From Clostridia bacterium (GTDB lineage: Bacteria; Bacillota; Clostridia; Oscillospirales; CAG-272), in contig JAFVTV010000032.1 in assembly GCA_017502975.1 (NCBI GenBank), positions 1-32,214 of the forward strand: 32,214 nucleotides of DNA. The letters run 5' to 3'. The notes under the pieces are model-generated. The model made no database searches. It worked only from the letters and a program-made list of their open reading frames with translations, and had not been told where the DNA came from. The position numbers and the translations under genes were made by a program. This document shows, one piece after another, positions 21,989 to 30,514 of this stretch. The first letter of the stretch is position 1. Every line of letters starts with the position of its first letter.

Positions 21989-22939
21989 ATGACGAAACGC
22001 AAAAGAATAACAGTTGCCGCGATTGCCGTTTTTTGTGCCGTGCTCCTTGGAGTCGGCGCATTTTTCGGCATACGTGCATACCAAAACCGCGATTGGCAAT
22101 TTACAGTAGCCGATACCCTGCCCGACGGTGGCGGAAAAAGCGCCACGGTCATTCTGCTTGGCGGTCAATCAAACGCCGCCGGCTGCAGCCGTGACGACTA
22201 CTTAAAAAAGAACGTTTCCGCCGAAAAATACGCAGAGTATGAAGCGGGCTATGATAACGTCTATATCAACTATTATGCCACAGGCACAAATGAATCGCGC
22301 GCATTTGTAAAATGTGCCACAAGACAAGGCGAGGCAGGCGGGCATTTCGGCCCCGAGCTTGGCCTTGCCGAAAAGTTGCATGCCGAGCGCCCCGATGAAA
22401 CCTTTTTTATCATCAAATGCGCGTGGGGCGGAACCAATCTTTTCGAGCAGTGGCTCTCCCCCTCCAGTGACGGCAAAACAGGCGAGCTTTACAAAGCGTT
22501 TGTAAAATACGTCAAGACAAGCATAAAATATCTGAAGTCAAAGAACTACGACGTAAAAATTGAAGCGATGTGCTGGATGCAGGGCGAATCCGACTCCTTT
22601 GCAACCGAGCATGCCACAGGCTATGCCCTGCATCTGACCAATTTTATCGCCGATATCCGCGATGAATTTTCACGCTACGCAGCGGATGGCGGCATTGCAT
22701 TTATTGATGCCGCAATCGCTGATAATCCCGTATATTGGGTCTATTGTGATATGGTAAATGCCTCAAAGCAGCAGGTGGCAGATGCCTCGCCCATGAATGT
22801 CCTCATTGATACCAATGCCGAGGGACTGACCACCAAAAACGAGCCTGAAGAAAACCCAGACCAAGCGCATTACGATGCGTTAAGTGAAATCAAGCTCGGG
22901 CATTTGTTTGGCGCGGAAGTACTTAAGTTTTGTGAGTGA
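21989..22939 (+). CDS. Sialate O-acetylesterase-like (SASA/SGNH) carbohydrate esterase
   Basis: The 316-residue protein has an N-terminal membrane anchor or signal peptide (about 7-30). The SASA esterase domain follows: ILLGGQSNAAG with Ser61 as expected nucleophile, KCAWGGTNLFEQW, and CWMQGESDS. The C-terminal AHYDALSEIKLGHLFG supplies the usual Asp/His region. Such enzymes remove acetyl groups from carbohydrates such as xylan side chains or sialic acids, outside the membrane. It stands alone with its own promoter, so the substrate is unknown. Confidence 0.85.
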   Translation: MTKRKRITVAAIAVFCAVLLGVGAFFGIRAYQNRDWQFTVADTLPDGGGKSATVILLGGQSNAAGCSRDDYLKKNVSAEKYAEYEAGYDNVYINYYATGTNESRAFVKCATRQGEAGGHFGPELGLAEKLHAERPDETFFIIKCAWGGTNLFEQWLSPSSDGKTGELYKAFVKYVKTSIKYLKSKNYDVKIEAMCWMQGESDSFATEHATGYALHLTNFIADIRDEFSRYAADGGIAFIDAAIADNPVYWVYCDMVNASKQQVADASPMNVLIDTNAEGLTTKNEPEENPDQAHYDALSEIKLGHLFGAEVLKFCE

Positions 22940-22952
22940 GGATCAAAACAAG

Positions 22953-23137
22953 AAAAAAGGCACCCGATTGGGGAGCGGAGAGATTCGAACTCTACCGAAA
23001 CGCGTTGCGTTTCGCCTTGAAGATTCACCATACAACTACGGAAAACTACAATTTAGTGTGAATCTTCCACGAGAGTTCTCATTCCCTCGCTCTTTTCGCC
23101 ACGCAAAAAAGGCACCCGATTGGGTGCCTTTTTTGCG
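22953..23137 (-). repeat. Broken tRNA-Ser-like copy and duplicated terminator half
   Basis: A 20-base block AAAAAAGGCACCCGATTGGG occurs at 22953-22972 and again at 23105-23124, where it is part of the tRNA-Ser terminator. Next to the first copy, GGAGAGATTCGAACTCT (22977-22993) repeats the tRNA-Ser T arm (as 23149-23164) with an acceptor end CGCTCC unlike the intact gene. Between them lie a perfect hairpin CGAAACGC-GTT-GCGTTTCG (22996-23014) and inverted arms GAAGATTCAC (23019-23028)/GTGAATCTTC (23058-23067). No 5' tRNA half is present, so this is a remnant of a second tRNA-Ser-like gene or an old recombination scar. Confidence 0.65.
23102..23137 (-). terminator. Terminator of tRNA-Ser(GGA)
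   Basis: CGCAAAAAAGGCACCC and GGGTGCCTTTTTTGCG form a near-perfect stem around GATT, beginning right after the encoded CCA on the minus strand. Confidence 0.9.
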
Positions 23138-23229
23138 TGGCGGAGAGAGAGAGATTCGAACTCTCGGTAGGGTATTAGCCTACACACGATTTCCAGTCGT
23201 GCGCCTTAGACCAACTCAGCCATCTCTCC
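23138..23229 (-). tRNA. tRNA-Ser(GGA)
   Basis: On the minus strand the sequence begins GGAGAGATGGCTGAGTTGG. It has anticodon loop CTGGAAA in a CACGA/TCGTG stem (anticodon GGA), the long variable arm typical of serine tRNA, T arm GAGAG-TTCGAAT-CTCTC, acceptor TCTCTCC, discriminator G and encoded CCA. It is transcribed from a promoter at 23243-23271. Confidence 0.97.
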
Positions 23230-23242
23230 GTGCGACCTATAT

Positions 23243-23271
23243 ATCATACCAAAGAAAAGCGGGATTGTCAA
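23243..23271 (-). promoter_or_regulatory. Promoter of tRNA-Ser(GGA)
   Basis: Minus strand -35 TTGACA (23266-23271), 17 bases, -10 TATGAT (23243-23248), 13 bases before the tRNA. Confidence 0.85.
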
Positions 23272-23335
23272 GAGGTTTTTTAAATTTTTTCGGCGTTTTT
23301 TGCGCAATTTCTTCTTTAATGTGACAAACTATATA

Positions 23336-23364
23336 TTGACATTATATATATTAAATGTTATACT
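23336..23364 (+). promoter_or_regulatory. Promoter of the acyl-CoA synthetase/ior cluster
   Basis: -35 TTGACA (23336-23341), 17 bases, -10 TATACT (23359-23364). Transcription would start near 23371, which excludes the longer open frame from 23300 as the coding start. Confidence 0.85.
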
Positions 23365-23404
23365 AATCTTTGTATTTTTATTGTTGTTTTTGAGGTTTAT
23401 GATT

Positions 23405-25042
23405 ATGATCATTACGGATTTTCTTGAAAGTAATGCGAGGCAATTCCCCGATGACGTGGCGTTGGTTGAGATCAACCCCGCAGAAAAGGAAACCAGACGC
23501 ATGACCTGGCGTGATTACGAGCTGGTTGAACCGACGCTGCGCGCACCCTACTACCGTCGAGAGATCACTTGGCGCGTATTTGATGAAAAGGCAAACCGTT
23601 TTGCCAATGCCCTCTCGGCTCGTGGCATCGGCAAGGGCGACAAGGTTGCCATTTTGCTGATGAACTGCATCGAGTGGTTGCCGATCTATTTCGGAATTCT
23701 TAAAACAGGCGCGCTTGCCGTGCCGCTGAACTTCCGCTATGCTGCAAGCGAAATTACATATTGCCTTGAGCTTGCTGAGGCAGATGCTTTGGTATTTGGC
23801 CCCGAGTTTATCGGGCGCGTGGAGGAGATCGCCGATACGATCAGCCAAAACCGCTTGCTGATCTATGCAGGCGCGGGCTGCCCCTCCTTTGCCGAGGATT
23901 ATGCCGAAATGACCGCTGAGTGCTCGGGCGTTTATCGCACTCCCAAGATCTCTGAGGATGACGACGCCGCTATCTATTTTTCCTCGGGCACAACGGGCTT
24001 CCCCAAGGCGATCCTGCACTCGCATCGCGCTTTGGTGCACGCCTGCCGCACAGAGCAAAGCCATCACAGCCAAACACGTGATGACGTATTTTTATGCATT
24101 CCTCCCCTTTACCACACGGGCGCTAAGATGCACTGGTTCGGCAGCCTTCTTTCCTGCTCAAAGGCAGTGATCTTGAAGGGCACATCCCCCGAAACGATCC
24201 TGCGTGCCGCATCCGAGGAGCATTGCTCTATCGTGTGGCTCTTGGTGCCGTGGGCACAGGATATTCTTGCCGCGCTTGACAGTGGCAAGCTAAAGCTTTC
24301 AGATTACGATCTTAAAAATTGGCGCTTGATGCACATCGGTGCCCAGCCCGTTCCCAAGAGCCTCATTCGCCGCTGGAAGGAATACTTCCCGCATCACGAT
24401 TACGATACCAACTACGGCTTATCCGAGTCGATCGGCCCCGGCGCTGTGCACCTTGGCGTTGAAAACGTACACAAGGTCGGTGCCATCGGCAAAGCGGGCT
24501 TTGGTTGGGAAACCAAAATTACCGATGCCGTGGGGCAAGAGGTTGCACGCGGCGAGGTTGGCGAGCTTTGCCTGCGCGGCCCGGGTGTCATGAAGTGCTA
24601 TTACAACGATGAGGCGGCAACTGCTGCGACACTCCGTGACGGCTGGCTTTGCACGGGCGATATGGCAATGGAGGATGAGGACGGCTTTATCTTCCTTGTT
24701 GACCGCAAGAAAGACGTCATCATCACGGGCGGTGAGAACCTTTACCCCGTACAGATCGAGGACTTCCTTTCGGGCTTTGACAAGATCAAGGACGTTGCCG
24801 TCATCGGCTTGCCCGACGTACGTCTTGGCGAGATCGCGGTTGCCGTGATCGAGCTAAAAGAGGGCGTTAGCTGTACCGAAGAAGAGATTATGGAATTTTG
24901 CCAAAATCTGCCCCGCTACAAGCGCCCCCGCAAGCTGATCTTTGCCAAGGTGCCGCGCAACCCCACCGGCAAGATCGAAAAGCCCAAGCTCCGCCAGATC
25001 TACGGCGGCGAGCGTTTGGTCGCGGCACAAAATAACGGCTAA
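23405..25042 (+). CDS. AMP-binding acyl-CoA synthetase
   Basis: This 545-residue adenylate-forming enzyme activates a carboxylic acid to acyl-AMP and then acyl-CoA. Motifs: YFSSGTTGFPKA (P-loop), YGLSESIGPG (adenine site), DGWLCTGDMAMEDEDGFIFL, DRKKDVIITGGENLYPVQIE (hinge) and NPTGKIEKPKLR with the C-terminal catalytic Lys. I chose ATG 23405 with TGAGG nine bases upstream; ATG 23399 is also possible. It is the first gene of the cluster with iorAB and an arylacetate-CoA ligase. It may run in reverse to conserve ATP from the acyl-CoA made by the oxidoreductase, or activate a related organic acid; the substrate cannot be read. Confidence 0.9.
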   Translation: MIITDFLESNARQFPDDVALVEINPAEKETRRMTWRDYELVEPTLRAPYYRREITWRVFDEKANRFANALSARGIGKGDKVAILLMNCIEWLPIYFGILKTGALAVPLNFRYAASEITYCLELAEADALVFGPEFIGRVEEIADTISQNRLLIYAGAGCPSFAEDYAEMTAECSGVYRTPKISEDDDAAIYFSSGTTGFPKAILHSHRALVHACRTEQSHHSQTRDDVFLCIPPLYHTGAKMHWFGSLLSCSKAVILKGTSPETILRAASEEHCSIVWLLVPWAQDILAALDSGKLKLSDYDLKNWRLMHIGAQPVPKSLIRRWKEYFPHHDYDTNYGLSESIGPGAVHLGVENVHKVGAIGKAGFGWETKITDAVGQEVARGEVGELCLRGPGVMKCYYNDEAATAATLRDGWLCTGDMAMEDEDGFIFLVDRKKDVIITGGENLYPVQIEDFLSGFDKIKDVAVIGLPDVRLGEIAVAVIELKEGVSCTEEEIMEFCQNLPRYKRPRKLIFAKVPRNPTGKIEKPKLRQIYGGERLVAAQNNG

Positions 25043-25072
25043 TTTTATCACGACAAAAAGGAAACTGTATTT

Positions 25073-26815
25073 ATGAAAAAACTAATGATTGGCAACGAGG
25101 CTGTTGCCAGAGGCCTTTACGAGGGCGGCATTGGGCTTGTTTCGAGCTACCCCGGCACTCCCTCTACCGAAATTACTGAGTTTTTGGCTACATATAGCGA
25201 CATTCACAGCGAATGGGCACCCAACGAAAAGGTTGCCGCCGAGGTTGCCTTTGGCGCTTCGCTTGGTGGCATGCGCACCGCATGTGCCATGAAGCACGTT
25301 GGTCTTAACGTTGCGGCTGACCCCCTGTTCACCCTTTCTTACACAGGTGTAACGGGTGGCATGGTCATCTGCGTTGCCGATGACCCCGCCATGCACTCCT
25401 CGCAAAACGAGCAGGATTCGCGCCACTATGCGATTGCCGCAAAGGTGCCGATGCTGGAGCCTGCCGATTCTGCCGAGGCACTTGCCTTCTCCCGTGATGC
25501 CTTTGCACTTTCCGAGCAGTTTGACACCCCTGTACTCCTGCGCATGTGCACACGCGTGGCACACAGCCAGTCAGTCGTTGAGCTTGGCGAGCGCGTGAGC
25601 GTTGAAACCAAGCCCTATGTAAAGAACGGCGCAAAATATATCATGATGCCCGGCAACGCCAAAAAGCGCCATCCCGTTGTAGAGGAGCGCACCAAGGCAC
25701 TTGCCGCTTATGCTGAAAACTGCCCCTACAACCGTGTTGAGATGGGTGGTACCAAGATCGGCATCATCACCTCGGGCACATGCTACCAATACGTGAAAGA
25801 GGTGTTTGGTGACAGCGTATCCGTTCTGAAGATCGGTATGCCCTACCCTCTGCCCGAAAAGCTCTTCCGCGATTTTGCCGCAAAGGTAGAAAAGCTTTAC
25901 GTTATTGAGGAGCTTGACGGCATTATCGAGGCACATTGCCAATCGCTTGGCATTGATGTTGTTGGCAAGGAGCTCTTCTCTCCCATTGGCGAGTACTCGC
26001 AGGGCTCCATTCGCGCGGCTTTCGGACTTGAAGAGCCGAAATCCACCGCCCTTGATGAGGTCCTGCCCATGCGCCCCCCCATGATGTGTGCAGGCTGCCC
26101 CCACCGTGGTATTTACTACACGCTGGCAAAAAACAAGGTAACAGTTATTGGCGACATTGGTTGCTACACGCTTGGCGCGCAGCCGCCCCTTTCTGCCGTT
26201 GACAGCACCCTTTGCATGGGTGCCTCTGTTTCGGGCGTACACGGCTTCAACCTCGCCAGAGGCAAGGATGCCGAGAAAAAGACGGTTGCCGTTATTGGCG
26301 ACTCCACCTTCATGCACTCGGGCATGACGGGCCTTGTCAACATCGCCTACAATTCCTCCAACTCCACTGTTATCATTCTTGATAACTCTATCACAGGCAT
26401 GACGGGTCACCAGCAAAACCCCACAACAGGCTACAACATCAAGGGCGATCCTGCTGCAAAGGTAGATCTTGAAGCACTGTGCCGCGCGTTGGGCATTCAC
26501 CGTGTGCGCGTGGTAGATCCTTACGATCTTGCGGCATGTGATGCGGCAATCAAAGAGGAACTCGCTGCCGAGGAGCCCTCTGTTATCATTTCCCGCCGTC
26601 CCTGCGTGCTCCTGAAATCTGTCAAGACTGCACCCGCGCTTCGTGTAAACGAGGATAAGTGCAAGAAGTGCAAGAGATGCGCAACGCTCGGCTGCCCCGC
26701 AATCAGCATCAAGGGCGGCAAGGCATCCATTGATGCAACGCTCTGCGTTGGCTGTGAGGTTTGCGTTGGACTTTGCAAATTTGACGCCATTGAAAAAGGA
26801 GGTTGCGCAAAATGA
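25073..26815 (+). CDS. iorA: Indolepyruvate ferredoxin oxidoreductase, alpha subunit
   Basis: With IorB it oxidatively decarboxylates aryl pyruvates (from Trp, Tyr, Phe transamination) to aryl-acetyl-CoA, reducing ferredoxin. The 580-residue subunit has the pyrimidine-binding domain first (GNEAVARGLYEGGIGLVSSY, PGTPSTEI). The thiamine diphosphate-binding region follows, with CAGCPHRGIYY, GDIGCYTLG and GDSTFMHSGMTGLVNIAYN. A C-terminal two-cluster ferredoxin domain carries CKKCKRCATLGCP and CVGCEVCVGLCKF. Length fits the family. The stop overlaps iorB as ATGA. Confidence 0.95.
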   Translation: MKKLMIGNEAVARGLYEGGIGLVSSYPGTPSTEITEFLATYSDIHSEWAPNEKVAAEVAFGASLGGMRTACAMKHVGLNVAADPLFTLSYTGVTGGMVICVADDPAMHSSQNEQDSRHYAIAAKVPMLEPADSAEALAFSRDAFALSEQFDTPVLLRMCTRVAHSQSVVELGERVSVETKPYVKNGAKYIMMPGNAKKRHPVVEERTKALAAYAENCPYNRVEMGGTKIGIITSGTCYQYVKEVFGDSVSVLKIGMPYPLPEKLFRDFAAKVEKLYVIEELDGIIEAHCQSLGIDVVGKELFSPIGEYSQGSIRAAFGLEEPKSTALDEVLPMRPPMMCAGCPHRGIYYTLAKNKVTVIGDIGCYTLGAQPPLSAVDSTLCMGASVSGVHGFNLARGKDAEKKTVAVIGDSTFMHSGMTGLVNIAYNSSNSTVIILDNSITGMTGHQQNPTTGYNIKGDPAAKVDLEALCRALGIHRVRVVDPYDLAACDAAIKEELAAEEPSVIISRRPCVLLKSVKTAPALRVNEDKCKKCKRCATLGCPAISIKGGKASIDATLCVGCEVCVGLCKFDAIEKGGCAK

Positions 26816-27384
26816 AGACCACAAACATTATGATCGTTGGCGTGGGCGGACAGGGTAGCCTGCTTGCCTCAAAGCTCCTTGGCTCTCTTTTGCTTGACGA
26901 GGGCTATGACGTAAAGGTTTCCGAGGTGCATGGCATGAGCCAGCGCGGCGGAAGTGTTGTTACATATGTAAAATTTGGTGAAAAGGTATACTCTCCCATC
27001 ATTACCGAGGGCGAAGCGGATTACATCCTCTCCTTCGAGAAGCTTGAGGCGGCACGCTGGGCATCCTGCCTCAAGGACGGTGGCAGAATCATTGTAAACA
27101 CCCAGCAGATCGATCCTATGCCTGTTCTCATTGGCAATGCTGAATATCCCGAAGAAGTGCTTGATGCGCTGACCGCCAAGGGCATTTCGGTGGATGCACT
27201 CGACGCCCTTGCAATCGCAAACGACGCAGGCAGTGCGAAGGCTGTTAATATCGTATTGCTTGCACGCCTTGCAAAGCTCCTTGACATTCCCTTTGACAAG
27301 TGGCTCGCCGCGATTGAAAAGAATGTGAAGCCGCGCTTCGTAGAGCTCAACAAAAATGCATTTTCGATGAGCTATAACAAGTAA
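26812..27384 (+). CDS. iorB: Indolepyruvate ferredoxin oxidoreductase, beta subunit
   Basis: The 190-residue gamma-type subunit starts MKTTNIMIVGVGGQGSLLAS, the GVGGQG nucleotide/CoA-binding pattern of 2-oxoacid oxidoreductases. It continues with SEVHGMSQRGGSV and SFEKLEAARW. ATG 26812 was chosen because AAAGGAGG lies nine bases upstream and the start overlaps the iorA stop; the frame could open at TTG 26803. It forms the complete enzyme with IorA. Confidence 0.95.
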   Translation: MKTTNIMIVGVGGQGSLLASKLLGSLLLDEGYDVKVSEVHGMSQRGGSVVTYVKFGEKVYSPIITEGEADYILSFEKLEAARWASCLKDGGRIIVNTQQIDPMPVLIGNAEYPEEVLDALTAKGISVDALDALAIANDAGSAKAVNIVLLARLAKLLDIPFDKWLAAIEKNVKPRFVELNKNAFSMSYNK

Positions 27385-27412
27385 TCTCCAAGCAACGAAA
27401 GGTTTTTTAGCT

Positions 27413-28723
27413 ATGGAAAAGCGTTATTATCAACCCGAAATTGAAACCATGCCCCACGAGCAGCTTCGTGCGATGCAATCTGGAAAGCTTGTAAAGCAGG
27501 TCAAGCACGTTTGGGAGCATTGCGCCCCCTACCGCAGAAAAATGGAAGAGATGGGTGTCACTCCCGATGACATCAAGGGCATTGAGGATCTTCACAAGCT
27601 CCCCTTTGTCACGAAAAGCGACCTGCGCGACGAGTACCCTTACGGTATGCTTTCCGTCCCCTCCTCGGAGTGCGTACGCATCCACTCGACCTCGGGCACC
27701 ACGGGCAAGCGCGTGATCGCTTATTACACGCAGCATGACGTGGATCTTTGGGAGGACTGCTGTGCGCGCGCGATCGTTGCGGCAGGCGGCACCAAGGAGG
27801 ACGTTGTTCAGGTCGGTTACGGCTATGGCTTATTTACCGGCGGCGCGGGGCTTCATGGCGGCTCTCACAAGGTAGGGTCTTTGACGCTGCCGATGTCGAG
27901 CGGCAACACCGAGCGCCAGATCCAATTTATGATGGATCTAAAATCTACCATTCTTTGCTGCACCCCCTCCTACGCGGCTTACCTTGGTGAGGCGTTGAAG
28001 GAGGCGGGCTACAAGCCCGAGGATAATTCCCTCAAGGCAGGCATTTTCGGTGCCGAGCCCTGGACAGAGGAGATGCGCCGTGATATTGAAGCAAGCCTTG
28101 GCATTAAGGCTTACGATATCTACGGTCTTACCGAAACCTCCGGCCCCGGTGTAGCCTTTGAATGTGAAGCACAAAAGGGCATGCACATCAACGAGGACCA
28201 CTTCCTCGCTGAGATCATTGACCCCGATACGGGCGAAGTTCTGCCCGAGGGCAGCAAGGGCGAGTTGGTATTCACCTCGCTTGACAAGGAAGCGTTTCCT
28301 CTCTTGCGTTACCGCACGCGCGATATCTGTGTGCTTGATCGCACGCCCTGTGCCTGCGGCCGCACGCATGTGCGCATGGCTAAGCCCATGGGCAGAAGCG
28401 ACGATATGATGATCATTCGCGGTGTAAACGTGTTCCCGAGCCAGATCGAAACCGTTCTTTTAAATGAGGGCTATGCCCCCAACTACCAGATCGTGGTGGA
28501 CCGTGCAAAGAACAACGATACACTCGATGTTTACGTAGAGCTCTCCCCCGAGCAGTTTACCGATACCGTGAGTGGCATTACCGCGCGTGAAAAGGCGCTG
28601 GCGGGCGCAATGCGCACCATGCTCGGCATTGGTGCCGTCATCCATTTGGTTGCCCCCAAGACCATTGCACGCAGCGAGGGCAAGGCAGTACGCGTCATTG
28701 ATAAGCGCAAACTGCACGACTAA
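27413..28723 (+). CDS. Phenylacetate-CoA ligase (PaaK-like)
   Basis: This 436-residue member of the PaaK-type adenylate-forming family interconverts aryl acetate, ATP and CoA with aryl-acetyl-CoA. It shows VRIHSTSGTTGKRVIAYYTQ, DIYGLTETSGPG, RYRTRDICVLDRTPCACGRT with its Cys pair, GRSDDMMIIRGVNVFPSQIE, and the C-terminal EGKAVRVIDKRK. Lying directly after iorAB, it probably works in the ATP-forming direction on the oxidoreductase product. It shares no domain order with the first ligase, so the two likely use different acids. Confidence 0.93.
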   Translation: MEKRYYQPEIETMPHEQLRAMQSGKLVKQVKHVWEHCAPYRRKMEEMGVTPDDIKGIEDLHKLPFVTKSDLRDEYPYGMLSVPSSECVRIHSTSGTTGKRVIAYYTQHDVDLWEDCCARAIVAAGGTKEDVVQVGYGYGLFTGGAGLHGGSHKVGSLTLPMSSGNTERQIQFMMDLKSTILCCTPSYAAYLGEALKEAGYKPEDNSLKAGIFGAEPWTEEMRRDIEASLGIKAYDIYGLTETSGPGVAFECEAQKGMHINEDHFLAEIIDPDTGEVLPEGSKGELVFTSLDKEAFPLLRYRTRDICVLDRTPCACGRTHVRMAKPMGRSDDMMIIRGVNVFPSQIETVLLNEGYAPNYQIVVDRAKNNDTLDVYVELSPEQFTDTVSGITAREKALAGAMRTMLGIGAVIHLVAPKTIARSEGKAVRVIDKRKLHD

Positions 28724-28743
28724 TATTGAAGGGAGAAAGCAAT

Positions 28744-29175
28744 ATGGCTATCAAACAACTGACCGTATTTGTAGAAAACCGTCAAGGTGCACTGGTTGAG
28801 ATTACCGATCTCTTTGCCTCCTACAGCGTAGATATGCGCGCACTCTCGATTGCCGACACGCAGGATTTCGGCATTTTGCGCGTGATCGTAAACGACACCG
28901 CCGAGGCACTCCGCATTCTTCACAGCAAGGGCTATCTTGTACAGGCAACCGATGTGATTGCCGTAAAGATCTCCGACACGCCCGGCAAGCTTTCCTCTGC
29001 CCTGCACGCGCTAAACGTTGCAGGCATGAACGTAGAGTATCTCTACGCATTCCTTGCACGCACCCAACGCCACGCTTATGTGGTACTTCGTGTAGCGGAT
29101 AACGCCGCCGCCACAAGCGTGCTTGAGGATGCAGGCTTCCACATGGTTAGCGAGGAAGATATTAAAAAGCTTTAA
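28744..29175 (+). CDS. Tandem ACT domain protein
   Basis: The 143-residue protein contains two ACT domains: residues about 1-68 (IKQLTVFVENRQGALVEITD) and about 69-143 (VIAVKISDTPGKLSSALHAL). ACT domains bind amino acids. Such free-standing tandem ACT proteins commonly end iorAB/paaK clusters, where they may sense aromatic or branched amino acids. ATG 28744 follows AAGGGAG; the frame opens 18 bases earlier without such a site. It is the last gene before a strong terminator. Confidence 0.9.
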   Translation: MAIKQLTVFVENRQGALVEITDLFASYSVDMRALSIADTQDFGILRVIVNDTAEALRILHSKGYLVQATDVIAVKISDTPGKLSSALHALNVAGMNVEYLYAFLARTQRHAYVVLRVADNAAATSVLEDAGFHMVSEEDIKKL

Positions 29176-29213
29176 AAAAATGTGCCGCTTCTTAAGGAAG
29201 CGGCACATTTTTT
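29174..29213. terminator. Bidirectional terminator between ACT gene and trxB
   Basis: TGTGCCGCTTC (29181-29191) and GAAGCGGCACA (29197-29207) with TTAAG between, flanked by A and T runs. It ends the rightward ior cluster and the leftward trx operon. Confidence 0.92.
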
Positions 29214-29218
29214 GTTTG

Positions 29219-30148
29219 TTATTTACATGCTTGTGTTAAATATTCCTCTGCAAAATGCGCGGCAACCGCGCCGTCAGCCGTAGCGGTTACGATCTGCCTT
29301 AATGCCTTCGTGCGCACATCACCAACGGCAAACACACCGGCAAGGCTTGTTCTTGTGGTTTCATCTGCCACCACGTACCCTGCCTCATCAAGCGCGACCT
29401 GCCCTTTCACAAGGTCGGTTGCGGGCGTGCGCCCGATGCTGATAAAGAGTCCGTCGAGTGCAAGCGTTTCACGTGCACCATCTCCAACGCTCTCAATGAC
29501 CGCGCCCGTAAGTTTCCCTTCAGCCAAAAGCTCTACTACCCTACTGTTCCATTTAAATTCAACGTTTTGTGCCTGCATCAGCGGTTCGTGGTAGATTTTT
29601 GTGGCACGAAGTGTATCGCGGCGGTGTATCAGGTACACCTTTTTGCAAATTCTTGAAAGATAGAGTGCATCGGCAGCAGCGGAGTTTCCGCCACCCACCA
29701 CGGCAACCGTTTTTCCGCGGAAAAACATACCGTCACATGCGGCATAGTATCCAACGCCGCGCCCAACAAGCGCTTGCTCATTTTCAACACCGAGGTGACG
29801 GTGCGTGGCACCCGTTGCAAGGATCACGGTTTTGGCATGAATATCGGCTGTATCGGTTTTGATTTGTTTAGGAGATGCCGTGAGATTTAGCGAGAGCACC
29901 TCTGCGTTTAACGTTTCTGCCCCAAAGCGCACGGCACCCTGCTGCATATTAGCACCAAGTGTAAATCCGTCAACCCCTTCGGGAAAGCCGGGATAATTGT
30001 CAATTTGTGCGGTTTCGGTCATCTGTCCACCGGGGGAAAGCTTTTCGATGAGCACGGTATCAAGCCCTGCTCTTGTGGCGTAAAGCGCGGCGGTATAGCC
30101 CGCAGGCCCCCCGCCCACAACAGCAACGTCGTAAATCTTAACTGCCAT
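29219..30148 (-). CDS. trxB: Thioredoxin reductase-like flavoprotein lacking one redox cysteine
   Basis: The 309-residue protein has the TrxB layout: FAD-binding GGGPAGYTAALYATRAG (11-27), ATGATHRHLG, NADPH-binding GGGNSAAADALYLS with HRRDTLRA, and the C-terminal FAD motif GVFAVGDV. In canonical TrxB the redox pair is C-A-x-C-D. Here it reads Y135-A-A-C138-D, with TAT at 29744-29746 where TGT is expected. Without the first cysteine the normal dithiol relay to thioredoxin should fail. Everything else looks intact. It follows trxA by 12 bases with GGAGCG before the ATG, so the operon context still says thioredoxin reductase. Confidence 0.9.
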   Translation of the reverse strand: MAVKIYDVAVVGGGPAGYTAALYATRAGLDTVLIEKLSPGGQMTETAQIDNYPGFPEGVDGFTLGANMQQGAVRFGAETLNAEVLSLNLTASPKQIKTDTADIHAKTVILATGATHRHLGVENEQALVGRGVGYYAACDGMFFRGKTVAVVGGGNSAAADALYLSRICKKVYLIHRRDTLRATKIYHEPLMQAQNVEFKWNSRVVELLAEGKLTGAVIESVGDGARETLALDGLFISIGRTPATDLVKGQVALDEAGYVVADETTRTSLAGVFAVGDVRTKALRQIVTATADGAVAAHFAEEYLTQACK

Positions 30149-30160
30149 ATATCGCTCCGC

Positions 30161-30469
30161 TTATTGCAAAAGGTCAAGCAGGCGCGCCTTGGTCTGTGCA
30201 CCGAGGGTCTGATTGACGACCTCGCCGTTTTTCAGGACAAACAAGGAAGGAATGCTCATCACGCCAAATTTTTCGGCAAGCTCGCCCTCGGCATCTACAT
30301 TCACCTTGCAGATCTTGTATTCGGGGTGCTCTGCGGCGATCTCGTCAAGCACGGGCGCGATCATACGGCACGGACCGCACCAATCCGCGTAAAAATCAAG
30401 CAACACGGGCTTTTCGCTTTTGAGGACTTCATTTTCAAAATTTTCCTTATTGACATAAACAACAGACAT
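30161..30469 (-). CDS. trxA: Thioredoxin
   Basis: The 102-residue thioredoxin has the active site WCGPC (Trp30, Cys31-Cys34), the cis-proline region MSIPSLFVLKNGE, and normal length. Start ATG 30469 follows AAAGGAGATT; the frame could open 36 bases upstream but with no ribosome-binding site. It lies between a ZIP transporter and trxB and probably forms one transcript with trxB. Confidence 0.96.
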   Translation of the reverse strand: MSVVYVNKENFENEVLKSEKPVLLDFYADWCGPCRMIAPVLDEIAAEHPEYKICKVNVDAEGELAEKFGVMSIPSLFVLKNGEVVNQTLGAQTKARLLDLLQ

Positions 30470-30514
30470 ATTCCAATCTCCTTTTTTATTTAGTATTTGT
30501 ATCATTTTATTGAA

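Noticed and set aside
22884-23324. Rightward 146-residue reading frame
   Set aside because: It is antisense to tRNA-Ser and its terminator; the stretch GGEREIRTLGRVLAYTRFPV is the well-known false translation of a serine tRNA.
23300-23404. Upstream extension of the acyl-CoA synthetase with a hydrophobic N terminus
   Set aside because: The promoter -35/-10 lies inside it (23336-23364), so it cannot be translated from that transcript; the start at 23405 has the ribosome-binding site.
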